Source of the DNA: a virus | DNA: 64,000 nucleotides | Reading direction: 5' to 3' (one strand) | Virus record (IMG/VR): IMGVR_UViG_3300029787_000023 | Location: 1 to 64,000 of that record | In this document: one piece after another, positions 35,801 to 42,718 of the stretch | How the letters are laid out: each line of letters begins with the position of its first letter | Numbering within the stretch: position 1 is the stretch's first letter | Notes under the pieces: generated by a model | The model's input: only the letters and a program-made list of their open reading frames with translations | Databases searched by the model: none | Told to the model about the DNA's origin: nothing | Translations under genes and position numbers: made by a program

Positions 35801-37887
35801 CTTTTGCGATCGAAAAAGCGTCAGCTGCGGCAGCCCGTTTTGGTGTCGGACCAGGACGCATCAAAGCTGCGGAGAGGCTACGCGAGCTGTTGTCGGGCGC
35901 CGGTGACGTCGTGGGCGAACGCTTGGCTAAAATCGCGCGCATCGGAGCGGCTGACATACGAGTGAGTGACGTCATGACCTTAAAGCGACCTTATGTAAGA
36001 ATCGGTGACACAGTGTACGAGACCTCGTCCATCAGGCGCGACGCAGTCGAAGCCGGTGTCATGGCTTCATTTGACACACGTCAGCTGAGTACAGGACTCA
36101 AGAACTCGGGTCGAATGCTACGTAGATCCTTGCAGCGCCAAGCAGATGCAGCCACAGAGGCAGGCGATATACGTCGACTCAATGCGATTCACGTCACGAT
36201 GGACACTTTCGCGGACTACTTCAGGCATCTCGATGATGCGGCAGAGGCTTGGTCTGAGCGAGAGCGTCTCGGTCTGATGATCACAATGATGGGTGCGGGT
36301 TTCGATTCAAAGACGGCAGCAAGAATGACAGTCGACGCTCTGTTTGACTACGCAGGTTCGATGACAGCATTCGAGCAGAATATATTGATTAACGCTGCCG
36401 TGCCTTTCTGGGCTTACGTCAAGAATGCAAACCGGCGTGTTCTTAACCTACTTTGTTCAGCTCGCGGTGCGTACAAGCTGGGCGTGCTTCGTAGAGGGTT
36501 GGACGCGGGACCAGAAAGCATACAGTGGCTGCTTTATGAAGGCTTGGTTGACCCTTATGGGATGGACGTCGATTCTATGACAGTCGACGAGCAAGAGGCT
36601 TACTTCTCATTCATTAGTATGCTTGAGAATGGCATGTTTGCGAACCCCGCTGAGATCGACGCCCTTGATGCAAACCAGAGGTCTCAAGTCGAGCGTTTGA
36701 TCTTTACAGACGAAGAGCGGCTGGGTGACCCCGAGAACAACATCGCGCCTAAGACGTTTGACGATCTGACCGATGAGCAGATTGACCGGCTACTCAATGG
36801 ATACAATGGCCTACCTCCTCGAACCGTACGCGAACAAGTACGTCAGATGTTCCTGGGCAACCCGACTCTCTACCTTGAGCAAGGCAAGGCGTACACGCGT
36901 AGTGAGATGATCGACTTAGCCGCACAGTCGCAGCTGTATCACCCAAATACCTTGATGTATGAGGTTGTAGACACAAGTCGCGCAGTTCCGAGACCCAATC
37001 CCGCGGCTTACGGCAGATACACTCGGGGCTTGCCTGGATTTACATTCACGATGCCTATGGTCGATGAGATGTCTCGATACATCGAAACTGTCCAAAGAAG
37101 CGACCAGGGCAAAGAAGGCATCTCAATCGCAGGTAACGAAGCGCCCTTCCTTCACGTAGTTGCGCCGCCCGACCTGATTCAAGGCGCGTACACACACTTT
37201 TTGGCTCAAGCGGCGTCGTCTTTCTTGCTCGCAGAAGCCGTCGTCAGCACAGGGCAGTCGCTTGTTCGTGGCGGACCTGACCTCAGTGACGAGGTAACTG
37301 ACTACGATCCTGAAGGTACGACAGCTGAGTACCAGTTCTTTGTCGGCGGTGAGCAGTACACCGTATCAAGGACCGGTAGCGCCCTAATCGAACAACTGGA
37401 GCCCATCGTAGACTTAGGGAGGATGCCGACCGTCGAACTCGTCCGCAGCTCGTTCGAAGATCCCGACCGGCCATCCACGGCTCCTGTTCGAGTCTCACGC
37501 GCTATGCACTTAGGGATGCAAGACATGGGTCTCTTGAGCGGCTTGACATACGAAGTCTCTACAGGTCAAGTAGACCCGTATGACGGTACAGTTATCGAGC
37601 ACCCACGTTATTACGTGAGCCCCGGTACACCCAAGCTTATCTATCGACTCACGCCTATTCTGGCTGACTACAATCGACACACACTTAGATCTGAGTTGTC
37701 TGAGATCGAAGGTGCGCTGGAGCAATCTGAAGACGAAAGAGTCCAGAGTAGACTGATGTATCTCGAGCTGCTAAGGTTTGCAGGCTTCAGAGTCGTCCAA
37801 GAAATCGGGTCTAAGTCTGCGTACCAGATGGGCTTCGACACAGAGGCGCGCTCGCTTGAAGCACAGTCGCGCCAAATCAATCGCTGA
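26878..37887 (+). CDS. Giant putative ejected polyvalent protein with zincin domain, 3669 aa
   Basis: About one sixth of the window. Visible parts: a helical N-terminal third; a Pro/Ala/Arg linker near residues 960-1000; a metallopeptidase-like domain with HELVH (1304-1308) and a later ELVSYALTN that could supply the third zinc ligand; long coiled-coil stretches (about 1620-1900); a second peptidase-like region where VEELGK (2221-2226) replaces the expected HExxH, although the downstream FGEALERYIRTG is kept; and a C-terminal region with a hydrophobic segment (about 2940-2990) and FDYAGSMTAFEQN (3156 on). I recall such domains from large 'polyvalent' phage proteins delivered into the host with DNA. 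No RNA polymerase motifs were seen. It is last in the inner-virion operon. Confidence 0.65.
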   Translation: MPEPVTESTPTLEELQRQGQMIDPAVDGGLRPMTEDELAARPSYITQPTESDEPELTTDLSDLRRALPSEGPGSLNYYIENIRRARPEFTSDQVEERAAAAAAAYMRQTPDPDRERFSREMSLLESAEAINLTEYARRVGSLSSDVPVQQILSDMAEEAGMSPDQYIAIGQQAGYNFEGMARDIRERGMNPNAVVRLSSVRGEPGYAVNAEVAARRTEGARRVRETREAIESGDIESLMEIDDPRIEIVGSSSRTARSVSAGSPAFDELDRYVTQLLVNPEMNLVYQNASFLTSSNAMQRYADDAVEVYLNRFGLSPDDRLYGQARAYFYKRAVDDVAAIVAVGRWPGSTILTDDLMNRILGTADDVQLGDSGLFIPGEVRGLVPEALGGSSSRMQVVGMSADGFPLMAPVENYIAFGEMVDKPGSYFAGIARGALEGDITDLASFSEAGLRGMGSSDTGMNVGLDYIGDNPNLSTTEQAAIYLAGTGAYVLSPDTLTFVGGLLGKGVKAAYRGVRLRPVREVNRLTEQAARARLSGNFEEATRIESELRRVSGRGTEANLAGQIDADDARLAQRFSQRGVEGAEDIMGPGADELDEILMMDDPVHRHASARRQALTDSETGEMRGGFEGLLNPKRALDALDELELKYEKGLLTPEGARALRAVEEDIANLAVDLEKLGITDPYQQRLVEDLLRKQLSRNPSNVDGIVNSVDDLVRGFPETADDAVEGLAEWARGIAQKGSDATEGAPSLDQVLGAIERARTAVRTNNEIRAVAMGYHTDYTNSLLGNKRTGIDLAAAGAREAPEVHPLRPMTPQAIDFFDRLRMAGVVEETALDNARVLDELVRTLASRQGRDANGLWELLGGIEVRRLAGMADETEVAAVVRAVEDAPTPSAARPTPEPAARPTGRRYIGGRGPLSAEASAKLDDLRARQANATGPKAERIQAEIDELIGEAPVRPTPPAPAPAARPARPARPARLGDIDPGPRPARPLVSPETPAAAPFGVPQRIALEPEGQVSRVLANLRTQQASVVEESRQIIPASGARQSIREAGVPPRSDVEKLSPELRRSAFGTDDVDEALERAQTFVDLDRGAKELQATMDEVARLGDQPVPGIGAMPSTADEAQQEISSLVDEFMRLEGPQGRRMEASTRNARLELIRDRVRKIEDEVLAVADEMQPMRGALPEPKPSGIPGLTVEEFTEIIEGFEDGRAAARYLAGSADSPAARLVAARIEPHLDNVQIRVLKPGDPIPVNYGNETLGAILRPGQFSAVKQAYGVSDEVELILLTSAQANARYAGTNVETLLHELVHSATVNRLVEGITTADSRFNKVRQLNRVRNVDQTRPLRKSPLPRARMLGDDVSDLSRAAIELEDLATGPVATALREYHLALEPGGLRLGQDPWNVYELVSYALTNKPFQDFLAGIKIAGTDETILSRFTQIVMRLLGFSPNERTALSEVIRLTDNLLNAESKALTGRTAADTLIFAKGADDAAPAASETFRAQAQQIVEAQGVNVDDFFRMFEDLVTRGQADADSAVKTTLETLGATTETAGKPVDDLVDLAKIEVQRLNDTRVAPAAVDEVAAVAAPVLSPTQVQNRVHLALQRNVEVLEARLASTTQAVHKEQAALEALVPQKPVRASILNQATQGIDPSDMRVTSRASDDGRVLTERTLTEPELELAGRAQAHVSNKRQISDLRQGIDEEREVIAALQRTVSPQRAEVAEELGEELAQEAADLQAVVKRRDAVQRRMAADEAELPGSATDLDRELLSSLNRDIDVIRSGQMSDRELDQLKRYRDLLQKQVDDGVEGADEAEVAILSQLIDRVEGRAVRRAQAEPLPRTELQQARSEYAESADALTAAKNAEREIDDAIHVLGDEIGAARARVTPEPLPPAVQARVDELDDLINKMEETMDLGQEVSPDGTIFTPRFPGRQYGPTRARETTRLPDDPDYGFEAWTDHQRLRYARLQQERADLIRPRNLATDSAQAKQQAAFATTMRVQLGQATDLALAGEDFRAQVLRLRVVLPAYHPDYTAYRGVVQTLLKRVDDGQITNIDELRQSWARARSQFVDNHPEGPAVAVREIQEGEARAAGAIIRNRNQAADLARTLDDPLERLNRHGVDAPEHPQHAEFASFVESKRKAATRTDEAFLRFDAAEESLDTARKNVMDYAARATEPAEIEEAAVVLRPGPPRPSSMNATNLQFYEDGKAILYLFVTEGDPGRLVEELGKIVTRMLGPEDMDQVVAWLGKRGVNITHRNGRFIGDAATVARAEDYFGEALERYIRTGENTDSRMTRIFTTTRDAIGNVYRAVTRSGIKPTPEIDDFFSKVLPKVAGSDGIAPVTRNAVLKQVFDEDQEMGQVSAIGLIEAEARRLGMPFDKEATLRNMDDLFKGATADNPIGQNIVVTLAEPIRFPELAVLNPKFAQPRTTFTLQEIAQLDQALKTNRMALQHSRNMAVSFRGRKALIEGSALTPDQMIDEIFSRYGEMGVGQRVLFGGPFGRVSKAVAIGGDVDRHMRSLTPYARGLVRAGDRSIKQMMGDLGRIIYEGSRTNQRGQIYAFLGGEPMAFTRGGRQALSSGEDFMDATRDNIRMVFEAIDPKIKSTLTRYLEDTRRAYDEGGLGAVGEMFAGRGPYALNRAQADDARRLISQLTAREGFQSTNMMSMFRNALEIAEQPVKGKTGRAILNDPNKMALFLESVAYAGGQTRRGPIKTATAFAGSSAERAQTLIEDFRNVLFLGADPAKIPTEISQLYEVATNSFATVVGTVGAGRNVKLRWVGQGIAVPVDAYDGLRRMMMGLPVDPNQHAGLFAMSRRLGTNIEMLKDDFVQGRVTIKTEDGVSQLRMQDTGFVLPAVARQRLAAAMKIATPDPERLINPTFFGGSQAHPGGVEDVFAFVHNQYKIQLIRGRGMLKQGYFTMNTMDNVVQTAAVTNKQGFRLAIANLPRVFLQNVMSVPGALPLFGFAETTALFTAATGTFAIEKASAAAARFGVGPGRIKAAERLRELLSGAGDVVGERLAKIARIGAADIRVSDVMTLKRPYVRIGDTVYETSSIRRDAVEAGVMASFDTRQLSTGLKNSGRMLRRSLQRQADAATEAGDIRRLNAIHVTMDTFADYFRHLDDAAEAWSERERLGLMITMMGAGFDSKTAARMTVDALFDYAGSMTAFEQNILINAAVPFWAYVKNANRRVLNLLCSARGAYKLGVLRRGLDAGPESIQWLLYEGLVDPYGMDVDSMTVDEQEAYFSFISMLENGMFANPAEIDALDANQRSQVERLIFTDEERLGDPENNIAPKTFDDLTDEQIDRLLNGYNGLPPRTVREQVRQMFLGNPTLYLEQGKAYTRSEMIDLAAQSQLYHPNTLMYEVVDTSRAVPRPNPAAYGRYTRGLPGFTFTMPMVDEMSRYIETVQRSDQGKEGISIAGNEAPFLHVVAPPDLIQGAYTHFLAQAASSFLLAEAVVSTGQSLVRGGPDLSDEVTDYDPEGTTAEYQFFVGGEQYTVSRTGSALIEQLEPIVDLGRMPTVELVRSSFEDPDRPSTAPVRVSRAMHLGMQDMGLLSGLTYEVSTGQVDPYDGTVIEHPRYYVSPGTPKLIYRLTPILADYNRHTLRSELSEIEGALEQSEDERVQSRLMYLELLRFAGFRVVQEIGSKSAYQMGFDTEARSLEAQSRQINR

Positions 37888-37890
37888 TTA

Positions 37891-37912
37891 CTTTAGTCAA
37901 ATAGGATATACT
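37891..37912 (+). promoter_or_regulatory. Putative late promoter CTTTAG-N10-TATACT
   Basis: CTTTAG at 37891-37896 and TATACT at 37907-37912, separated by ten bases exactly as at 18939-18960. It lies between the giant gene and the fibre operon and probably drives the fibre genes. Confidence 0.5.
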
Positions 37913-37928
37913 CGCCTCGGAGATCAAA

Positions 37929-38360
37929 ATGTCAAATTACAACGGCTGGCGTAGACTGGGACATACCGCTGACAGCGGCGTGAGTCTCAGTAACACTTTT
38001 GCGGTCACAGCCCTGACAGGTAGTGATGCCACACTGGGCGGATCAGACATCCCCACTGTCGGTAACCTGCAGAACATCGAGTTCGAGCTCACATCCATCA
38101 GCACTGCCGCCTCGGTCACTATGTATCTGGCTCGAGACTCTGTCGGTGACTACCCGATTACACCATCTGTTGGATCTGGCGCAACGCAGAATATCAACAC
38201 GGGCATCACAAGTGGTAAGGGCTCGGTTATCTTTACGATCGAGTACGACTACAAGCACTTTGCTGCTGTCAGTAACTCGACCGCCGGCACTATCTATCTC
38301 GTAGCTAAAGTCAATGCTGGGTCGGCTACCGCCCAAGTACGGCTCAACTGGAGGTCATAA
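37929..38360 (+). CDS. Small structural protein, 143 aa
   Basis: Beta-rich, Ser/Thr/Gly-rich protein beginning MSNYNGWRRLGHTADSGVSL and ending AQVRLNWRS. GGAG lies seven bases upstream. It is the first gene after the late-type promoter. The single-domain, strand-rich pattern with SVTMYLARD and SVIFTIEYDY resembles small fibre-base or head-decoration proteins. Its stop overlaps the fibre start (TAATG). No family was recognised. Confidence 0.55.
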   Translation: MSNYNGWRRLGHTADSGVSLSNTFAVTALTGSDATLGGSDIPTVGNLQNIEFELTSISTAASVTMYLARDSVGDYPITPSVGSGATQNINTGITSGKGSVIFTIEYDYKHFAAVSNSTAGTIYLVAKVNAGSATAQVRLNWRS

Positions 38361-40147
38361 TGGCAGGTTCGGTTTACCACAAAGGTACGGTATTCTCGCG
38401 CCAGCTGGACATTGACGCGGATGGAAACGCGACAGTCTCTGGTGACCTGACCATTAGCGGTGACACGACCACGATCTCCACGACCAACATGGTCGTCAAA
38501 GATAAATTTGTAGAGCTGGGCAACGGTGTTACCGGTACTCCTTCTGGTGACGCGGGTATCGTCGTCGAACGGGGCTCAAGCACGAACGCAGGACTTATCT
38601 GGGACGAGAGCGCCGATACTTGGAAAGCTTGCACTACTTCTGCCACAGGCGCGAGCTCGGGTAACCTAACCCTTACAGATGCGGCTTTAGCTGCGGCGGC
38701 GATCACTGCTTCAGGAAACATTACGACTACCGGCGATCTTATTCTCGACGACGGTGGATCTCTGAAGGAAGCAGGCGGCACTGCTGCGATCACCTTCGAC
38801 GGCTCTGGACATGTGACCAAGATCGGCCAAGACTCGATGTCGTCTGGCGATGTGCTGACCTGGGATGGATCGAAGTTCGTAGGTGAGGCTCCTACTGTCG
38901 GTGACATCACAGGCGTGACGGCGGGCGTTGGACTCTCTGGAGGAGGTGCCTCGGGAGCCGTCACTCTCACGCTGGACCTGTCTGAGCTTAGCGATGTTAC
39001 TCCTGTAAATGGAGACAAGCTCGCTACTCTTGATTCAGATGGATCTACTGAGCAGCTTACTACTGTGGCCTCACTCGCCACCCTTTTCGCAGGTACAGGA
39101 CTCACAGCGTCCAGTTCTGTAATCGGAGTAGATGCTTCCCAGACGCAGATCACTGCTGTTGGAACCATTGCTACAGGAGTCTGGCAAGGTACAGCTATCG
39201 CTTCTGCCTACATCGCGGCCGATGCGATTACTGGGGCCAAGATCGCAGACGATGCGATTAACTCCGAGCACTACACCGACGGCTCCATTGATACTGCCCA
39301 TATCGCCGATGACCAAGTAACCCTGGCGAAGATGGCCGGTCTTGCTCGAGGTAAGATTATTGTCGGCGATTCTTCGGGCAACCCCTCGGCCTTGGCTGCA
39401 GGTTCGAACGGCAAGATCCTCGTAGCCGACGCAAACGGCGACCCTTCTTGGACGACGCTAAGTGGAGACGCTTCTTTAAGTGCCGGTGCTCTGACGATTG
39501 CTACGGGGGCAGTTGAACACGCGATGTTGGCGGGCGATGCCGTCGACGGTGACAACATTGCCGACGACTCAATCAACTCTGAGCATTATGTGGACGGCTC
39601 CATCGACACGGCTCATATTGCAGACGACCAAGTCACTCTGGCTAAAATGGCTGGACTGGCTCGGGGTAAGATCATCGTCGGTGATTCCAGCGGAAACCCA
39701 TCAGCCCTGGCCTCAGGGGCCAATGGTAAGATTCTCGTCGCTGACGCGAATGGTGATCCCTCTTGGACAACTTTGAGCGGTGACGCCACATTGAGCGCAG
39801 GCGCCTTGACCATTGCTACTGGTGCGGTCGAGCACGCTATGCTTGCTGGCGATGCGGTAGATGGCGATAACATCGCAGATGACTCAGTTAACTCTGAGCA
39901 CTATGTAGATGGGTCGATCGATACTGCCCACATCGCTGACAATCAGGTGACCCTCGCAAAGATGGCGGGCCTCACTCGGGGGAGCCTCATCCTTGGAAAC
40001 GCCAGCGGAGATCCATCAGCTTTGGGGATTGGGTCTAACACCTATGTCCTCACTTCAGACGGGACAGACGCTGCCTGGGCAGCAGCTTCCGGGGGCGCTG
40101 CCGCTGACGACCACAATACCGTTCTTCATATGCAAGTTTTCTCGTAG
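38360..40147 (+). CDS. Tail fibre protein with 105-residue tandem repeat, 595 aa
   Basis: The N-terminus (MAGSVYHKGTVFSRQLDIDA) and the early motif TNMVVKDKFVELGNG are typical of phage fibre attachment regions. From about residue 290 the motif SEHYxDGSIDTAHIAD, common in marine phage fibres, recurs three times. Two full 105-residue repeat units (GKIIVGDSSGNPSAL and so on) follow one another with only six differences. The end (AAADDHNTVLHMQVFS) is short, so the receptor tip may be supplied by the small proteins that follow. GGAGG precedes the start. Confidence 0.75.
   Translation: MAGSVYHKGTVFSRQLDIDADGNATVSGDLTISGDTTTISTTNMVVKDKFVELGNGVTGTPSGDAGIVVERGSSTNAGLIWDESADTWKACTTSATGASSGNLTLTDAALAAAAITASGNITTTGDLILDDGGSLKEAGGTAAITFDGSGHVTKIGQDSMSSGDVLTWDGSKFVGEAPTVGDITGVTAGVGLSGGGASGAVTLTLDLSELSDVTPVNGDKLATLDSDGSTEQLTTVASLATLFAGTGLTASSSVIGVDASQTQITAVGTIATGVWQGTAIASAYIAADAITGAKIADDAINSEHYTDGSIDTAHIADDQVTLAKMAGLARGKIIVGDSSGNPSALAAGSNGKILVADANGDPSWTTLSGDASLSAGALTIATGAVEHAMLAGDAVDGDNIADDSINSEHYVDGSIDTAHIADDQVTLAKMAGLARGKIIVGDSSGNPSALASGANGKILVADANGDPSWTTLSGDATLSAGALTIATGAVEHAMLAGDAVDGDNIADDSVNSEHYVDGSIDTAHIADNQVTLAKMAGLTRGSLILGNASGDPSALGIGSNTYVLTSDGTDAAWAAASGGAAADDHNTVLHMQVFS
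39350..39979 (+). repeat. Tandem protein repeat, two 315-base copies
   Basis: Copies at 39350-39664 and 39665-39979 encode 105 residues each, 99 of them identical. The DNA differs at many third codon positions: in one nine-codon stretch, seven codons differ but encode the same residues. A partial third copy precedes them (about 39268-39349). Confidence 0.85.
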
Positions 40148-40156
40148 GATTTAACG

Positions 40157-40516
40157 ATGGCTACTATTTCAAAAATCTGCCTTTCCGGGTCTACTGATGG
40201 CCGTCCCGTTATTGTTGCGGCGGACGCTTCAACAGGCACTACGATCCATACCGGAGCTTCGACTGCTGCCGACTACCATGAGATTTGGATGTGGGCGACG
40301 AACTACAATACATCTACTGAAACTCTGGTTCTCCAATGGGGAAACACCACGGGCTCTGATTCGATGATCACAACGATCAATCCTAATGAGACCGTTCTGG
40401 TTGCCCCCGGCTGGATTATCAAGGGGAACTCTACGCCATTAATCGTGAAAGCCTACAGTACCACAGCAAATAAAATAAATATCGTCGGCTACGTCAACTT
40501 TATTGATGCAGCATAA
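40157..40516 (+). CDS. Small beta-rich structural protein, 119 aa
   Basis: Begins MATISKICLSGSTDGRPVIV and runs as alternating strands to VGYVNFIDAA. Its VLVAPGWIIKGN and TLVLQWGN segments resemble the small jelly-roll-like proteins that many phages place after fibre genes. AGGA lies before the start. The stop overlaps the next ATG. By location it is a candidate fibre-tip or baseplate component, but the function is unproven. Confidence 0.5.
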   Translation: MATISKICLSGSTDGRPVIVAADASTGTTIHTGASTAADYHEIWMWATNYNTSTETLVLQWGNTTGSDSMITTINPNETVLVAPGWIIKGNSTPLIVKAYSTTANKINIVGYVNFIDAA

Positions 40517-41358
40517 TGAGTAGACGTACACGAAAACCAGGTCCGATCAATCTCCAGACGACTATGAAGCAGAGTCGGGAGATTATCGGTCGCAGTGAAT
40601 GGATCTCCATCGACATCAACGATGGGAGCTGGACACAGAACGACCCTAACAGCACGCTGGTCAGCACGTCTACTGCGGCTGCGGGTATGACCATTTCGCT
40701 CGAGTCAGACCGAGACGGTGATGATTGGACCGTCGCGGCTCAAGATTGTGTTCGGTGGTATAAGCCACTCGCTACGCCTGTCGGCAGCTTGATGACTTGG
40801 GACAGCGAGTTTGGAGTCGAGTTCCTTGTTCAACGTATGTCCACTACGGCAAACGACGAGAACTTCCTGGTTGCCTGTCTCTCGGATGATCCAACAGATC
40901 AAACCAACCAGCCCTGGGCGGGGGGCAAAATTGTCAATGATACGAATGGTGATCTACAGCTCCGAATCGGAGGCGACCAAGACCTAAACTTGGCCACAGG
41001 CGATGCATCCGATCTCGGCAGTACACCCAAGTGCTACATTAGCTGCATGCTTCAAATTACCGATGACCGAAGCAGCGACGCGATCGAGCCTATCGGCGTA
41101 GCTGGCATCGTCTTAGATTCAGACAGTGACGCTTTAAGCAACATGCTGATGAATGGTCAGAACATCGGGTGGAACAACTCCAATCATGTTTATCTGGTTA
41201 TTGCTGCTGGCTGGGAAGCTTCAGGAGCAAGCTCAGACTCCAGTGCAGTCTGGAAGGTCTGGTATCGGTTGACCCACAGCTTCTCAAAGATGGATCCGGT
41301 TTATGTTCCTGGCGGCGGAAAGAATCCACGTGGCGGCGTCTACGGTCAGTCGAGATAA
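40516..41358 (+). CDS. Putative fibre-associated protein, 280 aa
   Basis: A basic first segment (MSRRTRKPGPINLQTTMKQS) is followed by a beta-sandwich-like body with ISLESDRDGDDWTVAAQDCV and CYISCMLQITDD, and a Gly-rich end (PGGGKNPRGGVYGQSR). The body suggests a lectin-like binding fold, which is an inference from composition. It is encoded among other fibre-region proteins. The next gene also starts with an Arg-rich head (MSSRRRRGGSS), hinting at a shared attachment motif. Confidence 0.45.
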   Translation: MSRRTRKPGPINLQTTMKQSREIIGRSEWISIDINDGSWTQNDPNSTLVSTSTAAAGMTISLESDRDGDDWTVAAQDCVRWYKPLATPVGSLMTWDSEFGVEFLVQRMSTTANDENFLVACLSDDPTDQTNQPWAGGKIVNDTNGDLQLRIGGDQDLNLATGDASDLGSTPKCYISCMLQITDDRSSDAIEPIGVAGIVLDSDSDALSNMLMNGQNIGWNNSNHVYLVIAAGWEASGASSDSSAVWKVWYRLTHSFSKMDPVYVPGGGKNPRGGVYGQSR

Positions 41359-41360
41359 TA

Positions 41361-41717
41361 ATGTCGAGTAGGCGCAGGCGAGGTGGATCTTCTTCGGCTG
41401 ATATCGACGAGCTGAGAAGTAAGATAACCCGCGCCGGTGTACAGCCTGACCGCGCAGTCTCGACTTCCAGTCACGCGCCGTACGGATTCGACGTCAACGG
41501 TAACCTAAGTGTTACGGGCAATGGCACTGTTTCCGGTAACCTCTCAGTAGCCGGCACCGGGCTCACAGTTACGTCCACGACAGGTGCCTTAATCGTACCT
41601 CGAATGACCACGACACAACGCAACGCTTTGACTGCAGCTGTCGGCATGATAATCTACAACACAACAGATTCTAAATTCCAAGGCTACGCAGGTAGTTCCT
41701 GGGTCAATCTTCATTAG
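41361..41717 (+). CDS. Small fibre-like protein, 118 aa
   Basis: Start set at the ATG at 41361, two bases after the previous stop. The frame extends earlier into that gene without support. An Arg-rich head (MSSRRRRGGSSSADIDELRS) leads to strand repeats with NLSVTGNGTVSGNLSVAGTG and ends MTTTQRNALTAAVGMIIYNT, then KFQGYAGSSWVNLH. This last pattern (TTTQRNALTxxxGMIIYNT and GxxWxxL) is very common at the ends of phage and bacteroidetal fibre proteins. It is probably a small distal fibre or its trimerising piece. Confidence 0.6.
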   Translation: MSSRRRRGGSSSADIDELRSKITRAGVQPDRAVSTSSHAPYGFDVNGNLSVTGNGTVSGNLSVAGTGLTVTSTTGALIVPRMTTTQRNALTAAVGMIIYNTTDSKFQGYAGSSWVNLH

Positions 41718-41725
41718 GAATCACC

Positions 41726-42094
41726 ATGGCTTTCTCTGCTAGCCCGGCTGATGGTCGGTATACATATCAAATGTTCAACGACACCGACGTCGACGAGAAC
41801 GTCAAAGTCGACGTGACCGGCGGTGCGGCGACTCTGTACTATCTGGACTGCGTGAGCTCAGACTCGAGCAACGTACTGTACGTGAAGTTCTTCGACGCGG
41901 CTGTTGTCGATCGCGGTACGACTCCTCCGATCTTGGCGGTCGAGATTCCAACCAGTGGCAGTAAGCGGCTGAGTTTTCCTGACGGCATCGAGTTCGCTAC
42001 AGCAGTGTCCTACTCTTGTGATCGATCTGGTGGAACCGCCGCCGGTACTGCTCCCGCCGCAGACAAAATGACCATCCGATTCGTAGTTACCTGA
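41726..42094 (+). CDS. Small structural protein, paralogue A, 122 aa
   Basis: Begins MAFSASPADGRYTYQMFNDT. A central strand pair (VLYVKFFDAA), a SKRLSFPDGIEF motif and a Gly/Thr turn (GGTAAGTAPAAD) line up with the next gene (VYVKLWDN, TKQFCFPDGFAY, AGTAGTTGPTSA). The two therefore appear to be tandem duplicates that have diverged. They are virion or fibre accessory proteins by location. The function is unknown. Confidence 0.55.
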   Translation: MAFSASPADGRYTYQMFNDTDVDENVKVDVTGGAATLYYLDCVSSDSSNVLYVKFFDAAVVDRGTTPPILAVEIPTSGSKRLSFPDGIEFATAVSYSCDRSGGTAAGTAPAADKMTIRFVVT

Positions 42095-42101
42095 GGTTAA
42101 T

Positions 42102-42482
42102 ATGGCTATTTCGTTAGCAGACGAGTACACAACTCCGTTCTTCACGTTCACGGCAGAAGACATCGAAGCAAACGCGACCGATGAGGTTGTCGACTCCACC
42201 TCGGGAACCTTCTATACACTTCACGTCAACAACACAGCGAATGCGAGCACGCAGGTCTACGTGAAGCTGTGGGACAACAACAACGCAAGCAACGTAACCG
42301 TAGGCACCACCGACCCTGACTGGGTCTTTCCTGTTGCCGGGGGCAAGACAAAGCAGTTCTGCTTCCCTGACGGGTTTGCTTATGGCACAGGACTTGTCAT
42401 GGCATGCTTGACCGCTGCAGGTACGGCAGGTACTACAGGACCCACAAGTGCGGTCATCGTCCGTATCGGCCTCACTACTTAG
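42102..42482 (+). CDS. Small structural protein, paralogue B, 126 aa
   Basis: Begins MAISLADEYTTPFFTFTAED. It shares the order of strands and the FPDGF motif with the preceding gene, as described there. It has more Asn and Thr (NNNASNVTVGTTDPD). It may have arisen by duplication and now occupy a different position in the particle. GAGG-like bases precede the start. Confidence 0.55.
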   Translation: MAISLADEYTTPFFTFTAEDIEANATDEVVDSTSGTFYTLHVNNTANASTQVYVKLWDNNNASNVTVGTTDPDWVFPVAGGKTKQFCFPDGFAYGTGLVMACLTAAGTAGTTGPTSAVIVRIGLTT

Positions 42483-42490
42483 GAGTAATC

Positions 42491-42718
42491 ATGGCTTTGA
42501 CCAGACAACAGCGTCGTGAGCGTCGCCGAAACATTATCAAGAAAGCGATTGAGTGCGCCGAAGCGATCTTCCCTGAAGACGAAGAAGCTCGACGCGAATG
42601 GGTTGCTGCGCTAATAGCGTCTCAGCTCGATATCCCCGGTCTCGGAGAGGCGGCTGAGAGGCGCCTGTTTTCCGTTATGATCGATCTAATCATGGATATC
42701 GTGGACGGAGACGAGTGA
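42491..42718 (+). CDS. Hypothetical 75-aa protein at start of lysis-type cluster
   Basis: AGGAG lies six bases before the ATG at 42491. An Arg-rich head (MALTRQQRRERRRNIIKKAI) is followed by an acidic helical body ending MIDLIMDIVDGDE. Its stop overlaps the next start (TGATG), which ties it to the membrane proteins downstream. It has no membrane segment of its own. It could be a partner of the holin or a regulator of lysis timing. No family was recognised. Confidence 0.5.
   Translation: MALTRQQRRERRRNIIKKAIECAEAIFPEDEEARREWVAALIASQLDIPGLGEAAERRLFSVMIDLIMDIVDGDE

Noticed and set aside
26878-37887. N4-type virion RNA polymerase
   Set aside because: Size fits, but no TxxGR, R-K-Y or HD polymerase motifs were seen. 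Peptidase-like motifs were seen instead.
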